A program made the position numbers and the translations under genes. Positions 53,638-61,485 of a stretch of 64,000 nucleotides of DNA are shown here, piece by piece. The stretch is from Schlesneria paludicola DSM 18645 (GTDB lineage Bacteria; Planctomycetota; Planctomycetia; Planctomycetales; Planctomycetaceae), in the NCBI RefSeq assembly GCF_000255655.1, contig NZ_JH636434.1:3300716-3364715 (forward strand), read 5' to 3'. The stretch's first letter is position 1, and each line of letters opens with the position of its first letter. The notes below the pieces were generated by a model. It made no database searches. It saw only the letters and a program-made list of their open reading frames with translations, and was not told where the DNA came from.

Positions 53638-54699
53638 TCAGGTCATCGCGGGCGGCGAGAGGTTGACGGAGAACTGATTTTTCGGCGATTCGTTGCGTTG
53701 CCGCCGGGTTGGTGAGTAGTCATAAACCTGAACGGACTGGTCTTCGCGAAATTCCAGAAGTCGCAGCCAGCCGTCGCCACCACGTGGCCGCATCTGGAAG
53801 TTGACCAGCATCTGTTCGACGCTACGCCCGGTCGCGGTTTCGGTTGAAAGGCGCCCGAGTCCATCACCCAGGCAATGACCATTGAGCGTCATAATGAAAT
53901 TCGAGTGACGGCTGACTAGATTTGTCCACAACTCTTCGCCGTCCATCACGTCGTCGTCCGACGCACGGGCGATTGGATAGGCATGGGGATTCCACTCCTG
54001 GCGTAAGCCCCGTTCGTCCCAATTGTGTCGAGAGTTATCGATATACGTGTACGAATGTGTGGCAAGAATTACGGAACGATCTGGGTGATTCGCCACGACT
54101 TCGTTTGCCCAGCGCACGACATCGTGTCGAGGTCCGAACTCAAGTGACAAGATCATGAGTTTCCGGTCGCCAACATCGAGCAGGTGGTAGCTATTTTCGA
54201 GCTGTGCCGGTTCGTGGTCATAGACACCACCGAACGTGCAAAGATCACGGAAGCGACTGACCGGGAAGTAATCGCTGAGCAGCGTGGTTCGGTCATGGCA
54301 CTTTCCGTCCTGACCGTAGTCGTGATTTCCGCAGGTCAGGAAGTACGGAACCACTCCATCGAGTCGCCCCAAGGCCCGCGACGCATTCTTCCATTCGCGG
54401 GGGGAATTGTGATCGGTGATGTCGCCCAGATGGATGACACCGACAATATTTCGAGCAGCACGATTCTCGACGATCCAGTTCGTCTGTGCCGCGAACGTTT
54501 CTGGATATCCGTCGCTGTAGTGCTGGGTATCGGGAAGCACGACCAGGGTGAAGGCCCCCGGGTCAGGCTGAGGCGGCTCACCGCGCCGCAGCTTGGCGTC
54601 GCGATATGCCTGACAGCCGTATGATGTTGATTCAAATAGAGCAGAAACCATGAAAGCGGCACCCGCTTTCATCGCCGTGCGACGCGAGACTCCAGACAT
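53638..54699 (-). CDS. Exported metallophosphoesterase
   Basis: ATG 54699 (MSGVSRRTAMKAGAAF) starts at a twin-arginine-like signal (353 aa). The calcineurin-like fold shows VVLPDTQHYS (first metal motif), LGDITDH, CGNHDYG, and ILATHSYT. The final GHxH motif is changed to NGHCLGDG, lacking the second His. Such proteins hydrolyse phosphomonoesters or diesters outside the cytoplasm; the substrate is unknown. The mature protein follows a Cys/Tyr-rich linker (SYGCQAYRDAKLRRG). It is monocistronic, convergent with the ligase gene. Confidence 0.9.
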   Translation of the reverse strand: MSGVSRRTAMKAGAAFMVSALFESTSYGCQAYRDAKLRRGEPPQPDPGAFTLVVLPDTQHYSDGYPETFAAQTNWIVENRAARNIVGVIHLGDITDHNSPREWKNASRALGRLDGVVPYFLTCGNHDYGQDGKCHDRTTLLSDYFPVSRFRDLCTFGGVYDHEPAQLENSYHLLDVGDRKLMILSLEFGPRHDVVRWANEVVANHPDRSVILATHSYTYIDNSRHNWDERGLRQEWNPHAYPIARASDDDVMDGEELWTNLVSRHSNFIMTLNGHCLGDGLGRLSTETATGRSVEQMLVNFQMRPRGGDGWLRLLEFREDQSVQVYDYSPTRRQRNESPKNQFSVNLSPPAMT

Positions 54700-55179
54700 G
54701 GAATTGTTCCGAATGGCTTGAAGGCAGAACGCCTGCAATGACCGACCGAAGATGTGGAAAACAACGCGATATGATTAATGGCAGCGAGGGCGACGGACAA
54801 AATCGCGAAACCCAAAACGCTTCGCGGAGAGATAAAAGAGAATCGACCCCACACGGATTCACCGACTGATATCACCGCATGCTAAATGCGCAATCGAATG
54901 ATGACAATCCAATTTCGGCAATGGCAAAACGGTTTTCAGGTTAAATCCGCACCGAATTCTCGCATTGCTTCAGTGGTGTGCAGACTTTTGATTCACTTCT
55001 GGCACGCGCTGCCGAATGGTGGTTTGGTCCCGGATGACGAGTCCGCGCAATCACCTCACTTGGCGAGCGGCAAGTCTTCGCCCCGGGCTTCAGCCACGTA
55101 CGCTTGCAACCAACGTTTCCGTCCTGTTTTGGGTCTTCATCGCAGTGCGACGAGGACGTTTCGGAAGAATTGCAACGTC
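54700..55179. other. Intergenic gap of 480 bases
   Basis: It lies between the metallophosphoesterase start and the gamma-glutamyltransferase stop. No gene is credible: frames in it lack ribosome sites and family similarity. The part nearest 54700 should hold the phosphoesterase promoter. I see no repeat element. A decayed gene cannot be excluded in 54960-55170, but I could not recognise one. Confidence 0.35.
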
Positions 55180-56940
55180 TCAATAGCCGACGGCGGCACC
55201 GTCTTTTCGCGGGTCAGATGCTCCCTGCAAAACGCTATTGTCCCAGTCGATCCAGATCCCCTGGTAACCGCCGAAACCGGTTCGGTCTTCCCCAAGTCTA
55301 TGGCCCATCGCCTGCAGTCGGATTCGAGTCGCTTCTGGAAATCCACTTTCGAGATACACCGTTCCGCCGTCTTTGGCACCCACCCCTCCTTTTGGTGAGG
55401 GGCCGCCGCCGTGCCTGATCCGCGCTGCGTCGCCAGCGGCCTGCACGTTCATCCCGAAATCGATGATGTTCACCAGAACACCAACGTGTCCTTGGGCTTG
55501 CATATCGCCGCCCATCACCCCAAAGCAGAAGCAAGGTCGCTGATCCTTGGTGACCATCGCTGGAATGATCGTGTGAAATGGTCGTTTGCCAGGTTCGAGA
55601 CGGTTTGCATGCTCGTCAGACAACGAGAACGATTGGCCCCGGTTCTGTAACACGAATCCCACATTGCCCGGCACGACGAACGATCCAAAGCCGCCAAACA
55701 GACTCTGGATCAAAGAGCAGCAGTTGCGATCTTTGTCGACGACCGTCAGGTAGACCGTGTCAGTCCGTTCGAATTTCGGGTCGCCAGCCGGAAAGTCGGC
55801 GGCGGCTTGATCTCGATTGATCAATGACCGACGACCATCGGCATAGGATTTGGAAATCAGATCGGCCGTGGGAACCGAGACAAACGCAGGGTCCGCATAA
55901 AACTTGGCGCGATCGGCGAATGCCAGTTTTTTCGCCTCAACGAACAGATGGACGTACTCAGGACTTTTCGGCCCCATCGATTTCAGATCGAAAGCTTCGA
56001 GCAGATTCAGCATTTGCAACGCGGCAATCCCCTGTCCGTTCGGCGGTAATTCCCAAACGGAGTAGCCGCGATAAGAGGTTGAGATCGGCTCGACCCAACT
56101 GCTGGTATGCGCGGCCAGATCGTCGGCGGTCAGAAAGCCACCATTCGCCTTGCTGAATTGATCAATTTCGGCGGCGATTGGCCCCCGATAAAAGGCATCG
56201 CGTCCACGTTCGGCGATCATGCGATAGCTGGTCGCCAATTCGGGAAGGCGCACAAGCTCGCCCATCGCGGGTGGCTTGCCACCTGGCAGATAGACACGGG
56301 CTGTGTCCGGCCACTTTGCCAGAGTCTTGCGCGACGCATTCCATCCCGCCGCAATGATTTCTGCGGCGGGGTATCCCGATTCGGCGGTCGCGATGGCTGG
56401 GCCCAGCAATTCCGCGAGAGACTGGGTTCCGAAACGTGCGTTGAGCTCATGCCAGCCATCGACGCACCCCGGGACTGACCAGCTCAGCGGCCCCTCGGAC
56501 GGAATCTCGTTGAGATTCTTGTCGCGGAAAACTTGCCGAGTGAGCGTCTGCGGACTGCGACCGGAGGCGTTAAGGCCATACAGTTTCTTTGTTTTGGCAT
56601 CCCAAACGATGGCGAATAAGTCTCCGCCGATTCCGCAACTCATTGGTTCGACGACGCCCAGCATGGCATTCGCCGCGATTGCGGCATCAATGGCGTTGCC
56701 ACCTTGCCGCAGAACATCCAGACCCGCTTGAGCGGCCGCAGGGTGGCTTGTCGCCACGATCCCGTTCCGCGCGAGCACCATCGACCGACTTTGACCTGGC
56801 ATTCCGGCAGGGCGATCGAACTCTCCCGCGCATCCGCCGCGACCACACAAGCTCGAAGCGAAGACCACTCCAAGGAAGAAAAAGACAAGGCCGATTGCCT
56901 GCCGCCTGGATTTCAAATGTCTATCGTTCGAAACCGCCAT
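55180..56940 (-). CDS. ggt: Gamma-glutamyltransferase
   Basis: The 586-aa protein starts with a basic segment and a membrane/signal helix (AIGLVFFFLGVVFASSLC). The Ntn-hydrolase fold includes GNAIDAAIAANAMLGVVEPMSCGIGGD, SVPGCVDGW, and the self-cleavage/catalytic Thr region FERTDTVYLTVVDKD, with SLFGGFGSFVVPGNVGFVLQNRG behind it. It should hydrolyse or transfer gamma-glutamyl groups of glutathione-like peptides outside the cytoplasm after autocleavage. The usual TTHxS motif is altered to TVYLT. It is encoded divergently from the DUF58 gene at 57205. Confidence 0.94.
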   Translation of the reverse strand: MAVSNDRHLKSRRQAIGLVFFFLGVVFASSLCGRGGCAGEFDRPAGMPGQSRSMVLARNGIVATSHPAAAQAGLDVLRQGGNAIDAAIAANAMLGVVEPMSCGIGGDLFAIVWDAKTKKLYGLNASGRSPQTLTRQVFRDKNLNEIPSEGPLSWSVPGCVDGWHELNARFGTQSLAELLGPAIATAESGYPAAEIIAAGWNASRKTLAKWPDTARVYLPGGKPPAMGELVRLPELATSYRMIAERGRDAFYRGPIAAEIDQFSKANGGFLTADDLAAHTSSWVEPISTSYRGYSVWELPPNGQGIAALQMLNLLEAFDLKSMGPKSPEYVHLFVEAKKLAFADRAKFYADPAFVSVPTADLISKSYADGRRSLINRDQAAADFPAGDPKFERTDTVYLTVVDKDRNCCSLIQSLFGGFGSFVVPGNVGFVLQNRGQSFSLSDEHANRLEPGKRPFHTIIPAMVTKDQRPCFCFGVMGGDMQAQGHVGVLVNIIDFGMNVQAAGDAARIRHGGGPSPKGGVGAKDGGTVYLESGFPEATRIRLQAMGHRLGEDRTGFGGYQGIWIDWDNSVLQGASDPRKDGAAVGY

Positions 56941-57204
56941 GTTCTTGGATTCCGATTCAACTTGATCGAAGCCGGGGTGCGTCAGATGTGCGAACGTTTT
57001 TGGAGCAACTTGCGGTGGCGAGTGTGCCGCAGGCGATTCTCGAATGCAATCACCGGCGTTAGTTGATCAACCGGAATTCCACCAGGGCTCGATCAGATTC
57101 CTGGATCGAGGTTGCCGCCGTTATTCCGCGACCGATAGGATGGCATCGCACCCGTGAATGTCGTGTGGCGCCAATTTCAGATTGTGACGAAAGACATCCG
57201 TCAG
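56941..57204. promoter_or_regulatory. Divergent region between ggt and the DUF58 gene
   Basis: This 264-base gap has to serve both genes. GTG 57154 (51 bases upstream of the chosen DUF58 start) is a possible but weaker start. No operator or promoter can be named from sequence. Confidence 0.35.
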
Positions 57205-58113
57205 ATGAGTTCCATTCAACGATTTCTCGACCCGCAAACCTTGAGCAAGCTCAAGGGGCTTGAATTCAAAGCGAGGATGATCGTTGAGGGGTATGTCTCA
57301 GGGATGCACAAAAGTCCCTACCACGGGTTCTCTGTCGAATTCGCCGAGCATCGGGAGTATGTTCCCGGCGACGACTTGCGATATGTGGATTGGAAAGTCT
57401 TCGGCAAGTCAGATCGCATTTATCTGAAGCAGTATGACGAAGAGACGAACTTCGTGTGCCATCTGCTGGTCGATACCAGCGAATCAATGCTCTACAAATC
57501 GAAGGCTGCGGCATTCTCAAAGTGGGAGTATGCCCAGTATCTGTCCGCCGCGTTAGCACACCTGATTATCCACCAGCAGGACGCCGTAGGTTTGGCGACG
57601 TTCGATACGTCGGTCAGGCAGTTTATTCGGCCGGGTAGCACAGGCGCTCAACTGCGTCAGCTTTGCCATGTTCTGGAGACAAGCACCACGTCGGGCGAAT
57701 CGACAATCGGTCCGATTTTTCACGAGTTGGCGGAACGAATCAATCGCCGCGGTGTGGTGGTGATTTTGAGCGATTTTTTTGATGACCCCGAATCCCTGAT
57801 TTTGGGACTGAAACATTTCTGGCACCGGCGACACGACGTGGTGCTGCTGCAAGTCATCGATCCTGCGGAACAGGACTTCAGCTTTGTCGATCCGACGCTC
57901 TTCAAGGGGCTTGAGAATCTGGGCGAGCAACTGACAGAACCGAAGGCGCTGCGCAAGGCCTATCAGCGGGAATTCGAAGCCTTTACCAGATCGATTCGGT
58001 CTGCTGCCCGCGATTTGCATATGGGTTATATGTTGATGCGAACAGATCAACCGCTTGAGGTCTCGCTGCACGAATTTCTCTCTCGCCGCATGATGCGCGC
58101 TGCCCGACGATAA
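57205..58113 (+). CDS. DUF58 domain protein, third copy
   Basis: ATG 57205 (MSSIQRFLDPQTLSKLKG) gives 302 aa and matches the start seen in the other copies. It has HKSPYHGFSVEFAEHREYVPGDDLRYVDW, KSDRIYLKQYDEETN, and the VWA-like LLVDTSESMLYKS. It is closest to the 41744 copy (SPYHGFSVEF) and, like it, has no MoxR or VWA neighbour. It ends ARR TAA; a 52-codon frame begins one base later, then the VOC gene. Function is inferred from the family only. Confidence 0.9.
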   Translation: MSSIQRFLDPQTLSKLKGLEFKARMIVEGYVSGMHKSPYHGFSVEFAEHREYVPGDDLRYVDWKVFGKSDRIYLKQYDEETNFVCHLLVDTSESMLYKSKAAAFSKWEYAQYLSAALAHLIIHQQDAVGLATFDTSVRQFIRPGSTGAQLRQLCHVLETSTTSGESTIGPIFHELAERINRRGVVVILSDFFDDPESLILGLKHFWHRRHDVVLLQVIDPAEQDFSFVDPTLFKGLENLGEQLTEPKALRKAYQREFEAFTRSIRSAARDLHMGYMLMRTDQPLEVSLHEFLSRRMMRAARR

Positions 58114-58114
58114 C

Positions 58115-58273
58115 ATGCCTGGGCCAGACGCGCCGGTGATTCATCCGGACCTTACTGCCAGCCCGCTTCGGATCGGGCCGATCCTGTTGACGATGGGCAA
58201 GGCCTTTGACAAATCGACCTTGAAGCTCCACCATTTCTTCAAAACAATGCCCCGCACAACGATTCCCACCTGA
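58115..58273 (+). CDS. Possible small protein (52 aa)
   Basis: The frame ATG 58115 to TGA 58271-58273 fits exactly between the DUF58 stop (one base before) and the VOC start (11 bases after). Third codon positions are mostly G or C, as in coding DNA here. The peptide MPGPDAPVIHPDLTASPL and following residues have no recognised motif. Translation would depend on coupling to the DUF58 stop. It may be chance. Confidence 0.3.
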   Translation: MPGPDAPVIHPDLTASPLRIGPILLTMGKAFDKSTLKLHHFFKTMPRTTIPT

Positions 58274-58284
58274 GTGAGCATTCG

Positions 58285-58683
58285 ATGAGTGACCAGCCCC
58301 CTATTCGCGTAAAGTCGATCGATCATGTCACGATTGTCGTGAAAGACTTGAATGCCACGCGACGCTTTTATGTCGATGTGCTGGGAATGGAGGAAGTCGC
58401 TCGTCCCAACTTCAGTTTCCAAGGACAATGGTTTCAAGCGGGCGCAACACTGATCCATACGATTCTAGAATTCGAAGGTTCGTCCCCGGCCGGTTTCACG
58501 GCCTGCGCGAACTTACGCGGACATCACTTCGCGTTTCTGGTCGACGATTGCCGTGCCTCCGCAAAGCGCATCGAACAAATGGGTGTGCCGTTCGTCTCGC
58601 CTCCGAAGCAGCGTCCTGACGGGGCCATTCAATTGTTTATCAACGACCCCGATGGACATCTGGTCGAACTGTGTTCAAATTAA
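58285..58683 (+). CDS. VOC superfamily (glyoxalase-like) protein
   Basis: The 132-aa protein has two beta-alpha-beta-beta-beta modules. Metal-binding-type positions are the His in IDHVTIVVKD, the His in HHFAFLVDD and the Glu in HLVELCSN. YVDVLGMEEVARP is typical. Family members are glyoxalases, epimerases, dioxygenases and resistance proteins; this one is too general to assign. It lies 15 bases before the TTG/ATG region of the alpha/beta hydrolase gene, so they may be co-transcribed. Confidence 0.92.
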   Translation: MSDQPPIRVKSIDHVTIVVKDLNATRRFYVDVLGMEEVARPNFSFQGQWFQAGATLIHTILEFEGSSPAGFTACANLRGHHFAFLVDDCRASAKRIEQMGVPFVSPPKQRPDGAIQLFINDPDGHLVELCSN

Positions 58684-58743
58684 ACGGAAAATCCCTCCAT
58701 GCTTGAGACGTCGCAAACCCTCTTTCAGCGTCCGAGGTTTCTC

Positions 58744-59835
58744 ATGCGTCAGTGCTCCTTCGTCCCAACGCTTTGCGGATTCTTTGTGTTCGTCGCACCG
58801 GCCTGGAGCGATCAACCCCATCCAGACGCCGTTCCATATCCAGATCACTCCAAGTTGCTCGTCGTCCGTGACGCGCAGGGAACCGAACGGCCCGTCAAAA
58901 CGAAGGACGATTGGGCCGCTCGTCTTGTTCATGTCCGCGCGAACATGGAACTGGTCATGGGACCCGTTCCAGATGCCAGCCAGCGTGTGGCACTGGACGT
59001 TGAGCAGGGTCCGGACGAGGCGTCAAAGAATTATATTCGTCGTAAAGTGAAATTTACGCCCGAGCCTGGTGATCGTGTTCCCGCATGGTTGTTGATTCCA
59101 CGTCAACTTCCCGCGAGTGGTCGTGCCCCCGCCATGCTTTGTCTGCATCAGACGAACAACGTCGGCAAGGATGAACCAGCCGGACTGGGTGGGCTTCCCA
59201 GCCTTCACTACGCTCACGAACTGGCAGACCGGGGGTTCATCTGCCTGGTGCCGGATTATCCGTCATTCGGCGAATACACCTACGACTTCAAAACCAAGGA
59301 TGCTCATTTTGCCAGCGGTACGATGAAGGCCATTTGGAACAATCTGCGCGCCGTGGATTTGCTTGAATCGATTCCGCAGGTGGACAAGACTCGGATCGGC
59401 GTGATTGGCCATTCACTTGGCGGTCACAATGCGCTCTTCACCGCCGCGTTCGACGAACGATTGAAGGCCGTTGTATCGAGTTGTGGATTTACACCATTCC
59501 ATGACTACTATCAGGGCAAGTTGATGGGCTGGACGAGCGACCGTTACATGCCGCGAATCCGCGAAATCTACCAGAACGATCCAGACAAGGTTCCATTCGA
59601 TTTCTACGAAATTCTTGGCGCCTTGGCACCGCGCGGCTTTTACTCAAACTCACCCGTCCGTGACAGCAACTTCGACGTCGCAGGTGTTCACAAGGCGTTC
59701 GCCAAAGCCAGTGCGGTCTATGACCTGTTCGGTGCGAAAGATCGTTTGAAGTTGGTCACTCCCGACGCACCACATGATTTTCCCGAAGCGCAACGTCTCG
59801 AAGCCTATGACTGGCTGAAGCAGCAATTGAAGTAG
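58744..59835 (+). CDS. Exported alpha/beta hydrolase (acetyl-xylan-esterase-like)
   Basis: ATG 58744 (MRQCSFVPTLCGFFVF) is preferred over ATG 58699 because GAGG lies seven bases upstream and a Sec signal (FFVFVAPAWS) begins at once; 363 aa. The fold has PAWLLIPRQLP, MLCLHQTNNVGKDEPAG, LVPDYPSFGEY and the nucleophile elbow GVIGHSLGGHNA. Late Asp and His are in LFGAKDRL and TPDAPHDFP. It resembles the DUF1460/dienelactone-type esterases of planctomycetes that act on sugar esters. It converges with the MFS gene 33 bases away. Confidence 0.9.
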   Translation: MRQCSFVPTLCGFFVFVAPAWSDQPHPDAVPYPDHSKLLVVRDAQGTERPVKTKDDWAARLVHVRANMELVMGPVPDASQRVALDVEQGPDEASKNYIRRKVKFTPEPGDRVPAWLLIPRQLPASGRAPAMLCLHQTNNVGKDEPAGLGGLPSLHYAHELADRGFICLVPDYPSFGEYTYDFKTKDAHFASGTMKAIWNNLRAVDLLESIPQVDKTRIGVIGHSLGGHNALFTAAFDERLKAVVSSCGFTPFHDYYQGKLMGWTSDRYMPRIREIYQNDPDKVPFDFYEILGALAPRGFYSNSPVRDSNFDVAGVHKAFAKASAVYDLFGAKDRLKLVTPDAPHDFPEAQRLEAYDWLKQQLK

Positions 59836-59868
59836 TAGAAGCCGGCGGCCGTACATGGAGCGAGGAAC

Positions 59869-61227
59869 TCAAGGCTCGATCAAAGTCGGCATCCCAAGAC
59901 CGTTCAGGGGCGACGTCGCCTCATCGGTGGCACGCTTGGGACTGGTGGGGTCAAGGTCGATCCATAGCCAGAACACAGCGCCGACCCCACAGATGAGGCA
60001 AGCCACGGCAATCGAAGTCGGCCAGTTATAGTGCTTGCCAATCCAGGGAGTCAGTATCGGCGCGATCAGACCGCCAGCATTTCCCACCGTATTCAAGAAC
60101 GCACCCGACAGCCCCCCGTTTCGCGGGTTGAGCAATGGAGCGGCAGTCCAGAAGATCCCCTCGACAAGCCCCAACGATCCGAGCGCGATCGAGAACAGCC
60201 AAACGACCTGGGATGGATCTTTGACACCGGCTCCCCACCACGCAAAGACCGCGCTCAAACTCATCCCGAACATGGCCATCAGACGAGAACCCCACCGGCG
60301 TCCCAGACGCTGACACAGGGCATCGGTGATCACTCCACCCATCGCCATTCCGCCGGCCATCGCAATCGTCACGGTAAATGTGGCCGAACGACTGGCGTTC
60401 TCGGGCAGATTCAACTCCTTCTCGAAATAGAAGGCGATCCAGTAGAAGAAGAGGTACTGAAAATAGCTGAGCGCGGCATAGCTGAGCGTCAGCAGGACCA
60501 GCATGCGATTGCGGAAGAGACCCAGGAAGTCATTCAGATCAAACTTGTTTCGCAAGCTGGGCGGAGCCTGGCCGCTGAGCAAGTTTTTCTCGGCCGAATT
60601 CGCCCAAGGATGGCTGCCTAAATCGTCCGTCGACAGGAAGTACCAGACGATGGCAAACACCATCATCACCGCACCACAAATGACGAAGGCAAGGGGCCAA
60701 CCGACAAGATCCATCAGGCCACCGAACGCGGGAAACGTCAACGCGACCCCGATCAGCGCACCGGCTGTCACCAGCCCATTGGCCGTCGCCCGGCTGACAA
60801 GTGGCACCCATTGCGACACCGTGCGTGCCGCCGCGGGATGCAGTGGAACACTCAACCCGCCTGCTACCCCCCGAATCAAAATCAAAGGTATCCAGAAAAT
60901 CGCGATGGATAGGCCCGTCCAACCGAGCGCGCCAGTCAATACGACACAAAAACCCAACCCGAGTCCCATGGCCGCCAATGCCACTCGCGGTCCGACTCGA
61001 TCGATGAGCCATCCTCCGGGAAGCATGCACGACGTGTAGATCACCAGGAATGCCGTATACACCCAGCCCATTCGCTGAGTGCTGATTTCTCCCGATTTAA
61101 TGAACTGCCCGCCCGCCACCGAGATGCTGAGCCGATTGAAGTGACCGAGGAATGTGAACCCCATCAGCATCGCCACGATCAGCCAACGAACATGAGTGCT
61201 AGACCGATTGGTCGTCGTTTCGGACAT
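59869..61227 (-). CDS. MFS transporter, ACS (hexuronate/galactonate-like) family
   Basis: ATG 61227 (MSETTTNRSSTHVRW, 452 aa) has GAGGG six bases upstream; a GTG two codons earlier is possible. Twelve membrane helices are evident, with the ACS-family signature GWVYTAFLVIYTSCMLPGGWLIDRVGPR after helix 1. The extended central loop is between helices 6 and 7. Family members take up hexuronates, galactonate, tartrate and similar anions in symport with protons. The neighbouring sialidase-like and SDR genes point to use of a sugar acid or similar. The stop converges with the alpha/beta hydrolase gene. Confidence 0.94.
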   Translation of the reverse strand: MSETTTNRSSTHVRWLIVAMLMGFTFLGHFNRLSISVAGGQFIKSGEISTQRMGWVYTAFLVIYTSCMLPGGWLIDRVGPRVALAAMGLGLGFCVVLTGALGWTGLSIAIFWIPLILIRGVAGGLSVPLHPAAARTVSQWVPLVSRATANGLVTAGALIGVALTFPAFGGLMDLVGWPLAFVICGAVMMVFAIVWYFLSTDDLGSHPWANSAEKNLLSGQAPPSLRNKFDLNDFLGLFRNRMLVLLTLSYAALSYFQYLFFYWIAFYFEKELNLPENASRSATFTVTIAMAGGMAMGGVITDALCQRLGRRWGSRLMAMFGMSLSAVFAWWGAGVKDPSQVVWLFSIALGSLGLVEGIFWTAAPLLNPRNGGLSGAFLNTVGNAGGLIAPILTPWIGKHYNWPTSIAVACLICGVGAVFWLWIDLDPTSPKRATDEATSPLNGLGMPTLIEP

Positions 61228-61485
61228 GGCCACCCTCTACACACTGGAATGAGTCTCGATTCCACGGCCAGACGTTGCCGACACGACAACAATTCCTCGG
61301 CCTCAGTCCCACACGATCATCCCCGTCCTGATGCGATTTCCCGACTTGATCGAATTCTCCCCGCCGCAACATCACGGGATTATTATCGTACGGCGATCCA
61401 GGACGTTCCGCGACACTCCCATTCTGCCCGTTCATTCCCACTGCGGGGAACCGTATTCGTTCCGACTGGAATCGAAAGGCAATCC

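Noticed and set aside
54886-55398. 170-codon plus-strand frame beside ggt
   Set aside because: It runs into the 3' end of ggt on the other strand, and its composition and lack of start site argue against a gene.
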